A DNA stretch of 64,000 nt from contig JACVVK020000087.1 in NCBI GenBank assembly GCA_018292915.2, positions 150,001-214,000 on the forward strand, read 5' to 3'. Shown here in pieces: positions 55,510-64,000 of the stretch. A program made the translations under genes and the position numbers. The notes under the pieces were generated by a model. It saw nothing but the letters and a program-made list of their open reading frames with translations. It was not told the DNA's origin and did no database searches. Each line of letters starts with the position of its first letter. The stretch's first letter is position 1. This DNA is from Batillaria attramentaria. Lineage: Eukaryota > Mollusca > Gastropoda > Batillariidae.

Positions 55510-58500
55510 TCTTGTCGGTGCCGGGTTTCGATTCCGCCGCATCAGTTATTAATGTAACCAAGACAACATGTTCTGATATTTTTCGGCGTTCAGTTTACTT
55601 CCTTTGTTGTTTTTCAGACACGATCAGTTTCTACACCTGCACGATTACATCACAACATTCCAGCCCTGTGTGTTGACATGAAGAACGTACGCAACCCTCC
55701 AAGAACCTGTGCCAAGCATCGCTACCCCCCCCCCTCCCCACACACACACATACACCCTCCCTCTCCATCAGCTATTACCCTGCCCCGAAAAGTTTATCAA
55801 CAAGAAATCAAGGACCTATCTTCATTGCCCCTATTTTCTTCACCTGGCGTCTTGTTTGAAATTCCCCTGCACGACTGGGGGCGGCAAATGTTTTGCATCA
55901 CCCCTTTATTTTCGCTGTACAACGGCATGGGGTCCCGGGTAAACGTCCTATTATCAATCTATACAACTCGCACACGCTGGCTCCAAAAGCCAAAAGTAAA
56001 GTTGCATTCCCGTTTCCTCGAGTGTGGCTCAGCACGATTCGATTTCAATGTCCCCCCAACAGCCTAGGCAAAAATCAAAGGTGGTCGTCCAGTCAGCCAG
56101 TCTGGATGGAATAGTGTGCAGGTGGACTGCTGGCATAGGCTAGCTGCCCCTTGCCGACTATGGCTGTCCCCTCACATTGGCAGCGTGAACGTATAGTTTA
56201 GCATCGAAGTGTAGTCTTTTATATTTCGAGAACAAGTAGCGATAGTGCACGTAGTAGCCTGTTATGCACTGCGCATTTCAACTGTCAACGATAGCAATGG
56301 CGCGGCACTAGAATTTGAGAAAGCCGTGATCCGTGCAAGTTTTGTTCTCCAGTTCCAGCTGGAGGCAGGTGCGAATATGCACGCACGAAACTGACTCCAG
56401 CTGACGGGGATAAACGCACCCGGCCCTTCCCTCTTGCCAAATCATGCAAGCTATGATTTGAAAACCCTGCCAAAACATTTCAAATACCCCGAGCCCATGA
56501 AAAAGACATTTTCATTACTGATATGTCAAAAAGATTGCCGAAACAAACTGCGATGAACAGCTGACACTGCAGATTTTATACCCATGCGATTCTACCGACA
56601 AAACAGGATGGGAAAATGAAGAACGTTAAAAAAAAGTGCTACCACAAAAGAAAAACAAAAATCAGTATGAAGCATTTTGTGTCGCCTTTTCTTCACCCTA
56701 AACTCCAGCTGTTACATTCACCACGCCGCAGCACCCCCGATCTACCCTATATTCCTGCTGGAGGGAGGGCGAGCGACTACTTACACAGCCACGCGCCCGG
56801 CACGAGACCAATGTAGTTTTGATGAGGTGCCGAGCAGGTGGAGAGCTATCAAACTGTGATTTGGGATGAGGTGGCTGTTCCGTGCTCTCACTTTCCTCCC
56901 TCTGATTGTCCGCTCCGCCAGACAGACGGGGAGACAGGATGAGAAGAAGGAGGACGGGGGAGGGGGGGGGGGCGGGGATGGTTGTTAGTGGTCGTTAAAT
57001 CAGGGCATTTCGCTTTTCGTGGTCGGCCTTGGCTTGGAGAAAACATCCCCAATACAGGTAACCATAGTAACTGCGGGACTGACTAGATCTAGCCACCAAG
57101 ACAACACAACGGACAAAAGTGGATGTAGAAAAAACCAGTATTACCAAAGGTTTACAAAATGCCCAAAACAAAAACTCACTCTTTGAGGCCAAAACGCAGA
57201 ATCGCAATGACCTCAAAACGGTTTCTTCAGCATCCACGGGAACTGGTGACTGGTTTTAGCAGTAAAAATAAACCATTCAAGATGCTGTCAAGGGACGCTA
57301 CTACCACAGAGAGCAACAGTTCTGTCCCCTGCGCTGTGCCGGGAACAAGAACCTTACCGCACTCATTTCAATTTCTTTTTCAGTGAATATTTTGAAACAA
57401 AACAAAACAACCCAAAAAAGACTGGAAGCTGCCCTAATTTCCAGACTTGTCATAGCCTACTTTCCATGACATCACCTTTCGTTTAATGCGTCATTTCCGC
57501 ACAAACAAGCCAGGATCTTCAGTAAGGAAAATCCCTATTGTTCGGGACTAAACCGCCGCTGATCCCCGCTAATGGGCCTGCAATGCCTGAAGGCGGCTGC
57601 TTCCACTCTACTCATATTTTTATCCATCTCAACGAAGCGTCAAAAAAACAAAAAAATCCCGCTGCCCTGGTAACTGTTGGCATGAAAACACGATTTCAAG
57701 AACATAAAGCACCCCATTCAACACATCACTATTTTTGTGTTTTTCTCTTCTTTTTTTCTCCCCTTCTTTTTCTCTTTTCTCCTCTCTCCAAAGGCTTCTT
57801 TCAGCTCCGTCCCTCGATTACTAAACCGGATTCCATCAAGACTGAATACGCATCACGCAACAGTTCGGCGGAACAGCACGCGCACAAGGGAATGCACAAG
57901 GTGCATCTGAAGGGAGATAAGTGTCAAAGACAGCACAGTTCTCTCCCCGGACAAAGCCTCTCCTGAGCTTTGCCCCGCGAGGGTTGGACAGCGCAAAACC
58001 GAAGGCCAGATCCTACTTTGCTTTATGGCAATTCTGTTCCAAACCTAGCTTCAGCAAAGGCGGATGAAGTGGGCATGGGGGAGGGGGTGTTGGGAGTTTG
58101 AGGGGTGCTCGAAACTGAGATCTAGTTCTTCCTTCCTAAGTCCTTTGAATTCCCTCACGAGATCTAAGCGGGAATAAGTGACAACTTTTTTTTTTCTTTT
58201 TTTTTTTTTTGGGGGGGGGGGGGGGGGCGACGAGACGAGACCTGAACATTTTCCCCCGTCTGTCTCTTCTTCATTTATCATTTTTCATTCCGGAGCGAGT
58301 GACTCAGTCAACCAAAACACTCAAGTAATGTTTTGTAGACTCCTAAAGCTCATCCACTGCTGATCTTTCCGCATACTCAACCAATCAACCACCACAAACA
58401 ACCAACAAGCCAACCAGACAAGTCGTCTCCTAACATCCCCCCCCCCAAACATACCCTGCATCCGCCGCTCCTGCTGAACATTGCGTGTCGTGACCAACCA

Positions 58501-58763
58501 CTAGCGCCACAACCTGGACTTGGCTGAAATTCCATCCCTCCCCCACGTCGCCCACACACTCCGGCTTTCATCTCCTTCAAGGCCTCAGCCTCATCCTACT
58601 TATCGGGATGCTGGTTGAGAGGGGCTTGCTGCTTCCTCTGATCACGCCAGAGTGGGGCAGGCATGATCTCAATTGACCTGAGTGATGTATGGTGTGCTCT
58701 CTCTCTCTCTCTCTGTTTTCCCCTGCGATGGCTTTTCACCAGAGCTCAGGCGATGTTTGCAAA

Positions 58764-58890
<127 letters not shown>

Positions 58891-59490
58891 TACACAATGC
58901 TGGCTCAGCCTGTCTGCACCAACACCGACAGAGACCGTGTACGTTAATACAACTGCCAGAAAGTTACAATCATCCTCAGCTGGGGAAAAAAAATCAACGC
59001 TATGGCAAATCAGAGTCCGGTTAATACCTACACAGCTCGAGCTGACTGTCACTGCTGTCAGCACCTGAAGCCGTGACAGGATCTGACAACTCACAGAAGG
59101 GACGACAGATGTCGGGAGGGACAGTCGGAATCACCTCCCCTACCCCATCCCCTGCCTAATCCCCCTCCCTTAATCCCCCCCCCCCCCCCCGCCACCCTCT
59201 ACGTCCCCCCTTTCTGTCCCGTCTTCCACACAAGCTCGAGGCACTTCCGATCGTGCACTTGATGGAATGAATGTCAGAGCATGAATGGGGCTTGCCTGTC
59301 CATCGGCTTCAATCAATAGACGACTGTGCCCAGGCCCGACGGCTGCTGAGGTGAACGGCAGGCTCACTCAATAGGCTCCACACACGTGTGTCAGCCGCAA
59401 GCGCCGCTGCTGGGCCAAGACAAGAAACTGGAAGCGTTTTTGTCCTAGAACAGGGTATAGTCCAAAGAACAGTTCAGCAATAGCGCCTGG

Positions 59491-59665
59491 ATGAAGAGTT
59501 CTGCGACAGAGTTCTGAAGAAGAGTTCTGCAATAGAGTTCTGAACAAGAGTTGCGCAATAGGGTCCCGAGGAAGAGTTCTGCAATAAAGTTGGAAGAGGT
59601 ATGCAACAGAGCTCTGAGGAAGAATTCTGCAACAGAGTTCTGAAAAAGAGTTCTGGAGAAGCCTG
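59491..59665. repeat. Degenerate minisatellite, about 30-bp unit
   Basis: Repeats of GAAGAGTTCTGCAACAGAGT TCTGA with substitutions and one deletion, about six units. Confidence 0.75.
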
Positions 59666-61702
59666 CCGGCTATATATCGTCGGTGTGTCTGGTTCCTGGC
59701 TGTCCAGAGTCAGATGCAGCCACGCCACTGACCTGTAATCACATACACCATAATGTCACTTATCTGTAGACAGACTCCATGACGTCACAGACCTGTAAAC
59801 ACAGCTACGTCACTCGCCTGTGCACGAAAATGTTATCAACAACAGCCAAACTACTAGTCGTACCAGCAAGAACAATCTGGTGTGCTGACGCAAAGTTCCT
59901 ACAGGACTTCAGTAAGCATCTGGACCTGCTTGCCTCGGGATCTCAGCCGAAAGTTCAGACGTTCCCACAAGGTGCGTTCTACACTGCTGCCGGTGTAATG
60001 AAAACGCACCATCCGGCGTCTGGCGCCCGGCGATCGATCAGATGCCAATGAAGCAATGCCCTCTCTCCATCCTCCTCCAATCTCACTCGCCGATCCTGAT
60101 CACTCTTCCACATCCCCATCCCTCTTCTACCCCCCCCCCCCCCCCCCCGGTCTCGCAGGACGTCTTCCAACATACCCTCTTTTGCGTCAGCCCGTGCACA
60201 ACCCTCAGAATGCAGACATTAGGGCTGTTTTTCGGTTTTGTTGTTGTTGTTGTTTTTAAATGAGAGGCAGTTTACATAGGAGTGCATCAAGCCAAAACGG
60301 GACCGTCTGCAGCGGGACACTTGAGAAACTCCCGGACAAGAATGAGTTGATGTGTCAAAGAGCGACCAGGCCTGTGGCACATCATCGTCGTCGCCAAGAG
60401 ACAAGTGTTTTGCAGTCGGTACAGTGCACGCTGTCAGTTTTGGATTAAATTCAACAAATGTGAAAAATAACAAACTTTGACAGAAAGCACATGACTTCCT
60501 GTGCGATCTTCATGCAGTCAGCATCATCGACTGAATACATTTGATAATCAAATCCGAACGCGTATTCTGCATAAAACATCATTTGGTGATGACGATGATG
60601 GGTCACAGAAAAGTGTGTGTGTGTGTGTGTGGGTGGGGGGGGGGGGTCTGTTTGACGAAGGGACTCCCAAACATCGTAAGACCCTAAAATTAATGGCACC
60701 ATTAGGAAATACCCCTCTGGTTGAGGACACTCATCCAAAACCCTCCGCTGACCGAGACAACGTCTGCATCCGCATCTGGGTAATGGCAGAACTTCAGAAA
60801 ATGTCCCCAAGGTGTAGGCTTTGGGGGGGGGGGGGGGGGGAGGGGGGGGGTTAACTCATTCTGGTTTCTAGTCTAGCGCTGACAAGGACATGGGCCGCGA
60901 GAAAAGCGACACCAGGGCTATGAGGTCCCGATAAGGGGCCACGGGCAAGCTCTTTGATTAATTCCTTCATGGATCACGAGAACCACCCCGTGCCGGGCCT
61001 CCGAGACGATCGCCATTTCCACTCCACGGAACAAGCTTTCTCGATCCTCCGCGCCAACGGGACTTTGTATGGTGAAGTCTGTGGACGGTGTGTGTGTGGG
61101 GGGGGGGGGATGCAAAGAAGGGAGGAGGGCTGTGACGTGCGTGAGAGATTGTGATCGAGTGACTCTGACTGACGTTGTTCATTTTAGAAAGACATTCTTT
61201 TATCAATCAGTTAAAGTCTGACACGGTGATACCACTGGGCTGAGTGAGTCGCTCACTCGCCCCCCCCCACCCCCCCCCCCCCCCCCACACACACACACAG
61301 TGTCTGGCAGATCCACTAATTCTTGTAGATACTGTCTGGTTCCTGGCGTTCTAAAAAGTGCCCTCAGCGCAGGAAATCGTGCAAAACTATGAGTATGACC
61401 AAGAAACCATTTCCGATCGAAACGAAAAAACCGTACAGATACTCTAGCATTTCCCAGAGATAAAAAACAAAACAAAACGAAAATCTCCTTCATTCGTACA
61501 GAATCGATCATTCGCGCAGGTGCAATCTAGTCTAGAATCCTCTCTTTTTTTTTTCAAATCGCGATGCCTACAAGGCACAATTTCGCAGTTAAACTCGTTC
61601 TCTCACTTTCTTCCGCAGCCATAAAAAGGTCTTCTGGATAAGCACAAAATTGAATTACAATAAAATAATTAAACGCCGACTTCTTGTTGTCCAACAAAAC
61701 GC

Positions 61703-61704
<2 letters not shown>

Positions 61705-61737
<33 letters not shown>
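61705..61737. repeat. (GA)n microsatellite
   Basis: About 16 GA units followed by an A-run. Confidence 0.95.
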
Positions 61738-61740
<3 letters not shown>

Positions 61741-62264
61741 AACAAAAAAAAAAAAAAAAAAACGGGAACAAGTTTGACAAAAGAATCACAACCAATGCCA
61801 GAAAAAAAGAACCGTCACTCATGCTGGCAGAGCCTCTCACAATCGGCTTATCACCACAGAATTACGTCAATCGGCAGAATTAAAGTCACGCCCCTCCAAG
61901 AAAAAGTGTGTGAAGACACGACACATAAAAGACCACAACATGACATAACATGACTTCAGTAACGTGCACGCAGCATTCATATCAAAGAGGTGGAGAAGGC
62001 TGAAGGGGGGCGGGGGAGGGGAGGAGAGGGAGAGAGAAATACCGGGGCTACTTAGCAGCAGGAGCGTGTAAACCTACGGTTTGACATGCACGTGAAGCGC
62101 GACCATAAATATGCCGACTTTATCTGCACGTCACGCAACCATGGGCAGCGTTTACGTAAATCCGCTGGAGTCAGTATAATGACTTCTCCTTTTGCGCGGA
62201 ACTTGGGGTAGGAAGACTGCGGAGTGCACGGATGTATGCATATATGTGCAACCAGGAACTAGAA

Positions 62265-62268
<4 letters not shown>

Positions 62269-62331
<63 letters not shown>

Positions 62332-62351
62332 AGAGAGAGAGGGAGAGAGAG
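62269..62351. repeat. (CA)n(GA)n microsatellite
   Basis: About 30 CA units followed by GA units with one interruption. Confidence 0.95.
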
Positions 62352-63084
62352 ATCTGGACCACCTTGCCACCGCGAAGGTAACCAACATCACTGGAAGGTA
62401 AAATGACAAAACACAGACAAAACCACTTACACAATCTTCCACAGTCTTGGAGGGGAAGATGAAGGGGGGGGGGGGTCTACAACATTCTATGCAGCAGCCC
62501 CCCCCCTCCTCTCCAAACTCTTCCACCCGCCTCTAAAAAGCACGTGCCATGAATCAACTCTCCAGTAAAATGAAACCACTTTTATCTGGCTGTTGAAGGA
62601 CGGCAACTCTGCTGCACTATCTCTTCACACCCTTCGGGCGCAGGAAACTTCTGATGTAAAGGGTATTTTCCTAGTTCCATTTTTTTTCACCCTCTCTCCC
62701 TGACGCTTTATTTAAGTCTCCCAAGCCTCGCCCATAACTTACACACGTGTACAAAGATACCCTCTGTCTTTAATCGCTTCCGGCGAGGCTGAAAAACAAA
62801 TTAGGCAGCTCGCGGCGAAATTAATCATTCACGCATTACAATCGACCGAATGTGCACTCGATTGTAGCGTCTTTCTGTTCTTTAAAATGAACACTTGGGG
62901 GGAGGACAAACACTTGTATTGTATTCCTTACGTAACGAGAGAGAGAGAGAGAGCTTCCATCCAAACAGCTGCAGTTTGTGGCGTCACTGAATAAATGTAA
63001 GTATTTGCGTTGCATGCATAATTATGGATCTAAGAACGATCTTTCACGGGGACACAGGGCGTCAATTCAATTACTAACGTGTCA

Positions 63085-63170
63085 CAGTTCAATCATTTGT
63101 GCTGGCATTTTCCTTGTTGCCCCGTATTTACCAGTATGTGGTAAAACAGACGTTAAACCCCAATCAACCC
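63085..63170 (+). mobile_element. SINE family A tail fragment
   Basis: Only the 3' part remains: TTTGTGCTGGCATTTTCC, TTGTTGCCCCGT and ACAGACGTTAAACCCC. Confidence 0.55.
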
Positions 63171-64000
63171 CTCCCCCCCCCCACCCCCAGATCACTGAAG
63201 GCTTTGAATCTTACATGTATCAGTCAGTGACCAGCCTCCACTGGGGTGGAAAGTACTGAGTAGTCCAAATCACTGAACAGCAAGGAACCCCACTATCAAT
63301 AGCGCTTCATCACGCAGTCATTGCTGCCTTGACGGACCACGGTCCACATGAATAATTTGGACAGACGAAGCTCTGCGGCAATTAACACAGGTATGTCAGG
63401 CTCTGCTGCCGGGTAACATGACAGTGCTGTGACTGGCTGCTTCCACAGTTCATCGTCATCATCCTTTTAGTGACTGTCTCAGTGATGGGGAGTGAGTGTC
63501 ACGTGATCTGCCGGTGACTGAGTACGGTGCCATCGTGATTGTGTTTTGCATCTTTCATGGCGCAGTCGGTACAGTAGTGGTAGATTCGGAAGCCATTGAA
63601 ATCAGGTGATCTGTTGGGGGTGGGAAGGAAGGAGGACTAAGTGTGAGGGCGGGGGGATGGGGTGGGGGGGTCATTCCTTCTGGTACTTTTTTTATTTTCA
63701 GTACCTTGGCCTCATTATGTGTGGTAAAAGTGAGACCGTTTTCTGCGGTACCAAAATTTCGGGAACTCGTCTTGGGTCGGAAACTTTTGTAATACTCGGA
63801 GCAGGACCGGGGAAAACATGTGGTGGTTGGACTCTGCAAACTGCGACGACAGTGAAGAATTCCATTCCTCGACTAGACTCCATCATGCATGTCCTCGAAA
63901 TGTCACGATGCCGCAATAATCATAAAATCAAACCCTTTACGCGTCAAGGGGTCAGTTCCGGCGCTTCTCTTAGGCAACGCTGATGCTGCTTTTATCGTTG

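Overview
This is a eukaryotic, intron-rich window, most likely from a marine mollusc (probably a gastropod). The evidence for that is inference: split genes with GT-AG introns, abundant long (TG)n/(GA)n microsatellites, several tRNA-derived SINE families, and protein sequences that are clearly metazoan but diverged from vertebrate orthologues. There is no prokaryotic-style gene organisation; nearly all apparent open reading frames are chance frames or translations of simple repeats.

Two genes are recognisable, arranged tail to tail. On the + strand, positions 4688-10410 carry the last seven coding exons of a paxillin orthologue: LD4 and LD5 leucine-rich motifs followed by four complete LIM zinc domains and the stop codon. 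The exons encoding the N-terminus and LD1-LD3 must lie before position 1. A 3' UTR of about 3.2 kb follows, with an AATAAA at 13576-13581. On the - strand, positions 47869 down to 28119 carry seven coding exons of a Musashi-family RNA-binding protein: the second half of RRM2, a proline/glycine-rich linker and the conserved C-terminal Musashi region. RRM1 and the first half of RRM2 were not found up to position 64000, so they are probably beyond it. The sequence from 28118 down to a - strand AATAAA at 14137-14142 (about 14 kb) has no recognisable gene and is best explained as a very long Musashi 3' UTR. The two predicted transcript ends are only about 0.5 kb apart.

The four Musashi linker exons at 43469-43558, 40583-40678, 34987-35097 and 30184-30390 all begin and end in phase 1 and are multiples of three, so any combination can be skipped without changing frame.

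The rest is intronic or UTR sequence rich in mobile elements and tandem repeats. Mobile elements include a tRNA-derived SINE family in several copies (some with clear target-site duplications), two further SINEs sharing a central domain, a 5'-truncated non-LTR retrotransposon fragment inside a paxillin intron, a hAT-like MITE with 28-bp near-perfect terminal inverted repeats and an 8-bp target duplication, and a second MITE-like foldback. Tandem repeats include an AAGTC-based higher-order minisatellite, a 7-copy 25-bp minisatellite and many microsatellites. The part from 47870 to 64000 is one long Musashi 5' intron region with somewhat CpG-richer stretches and a cluster of CRE-like octamers, but no supported exon.
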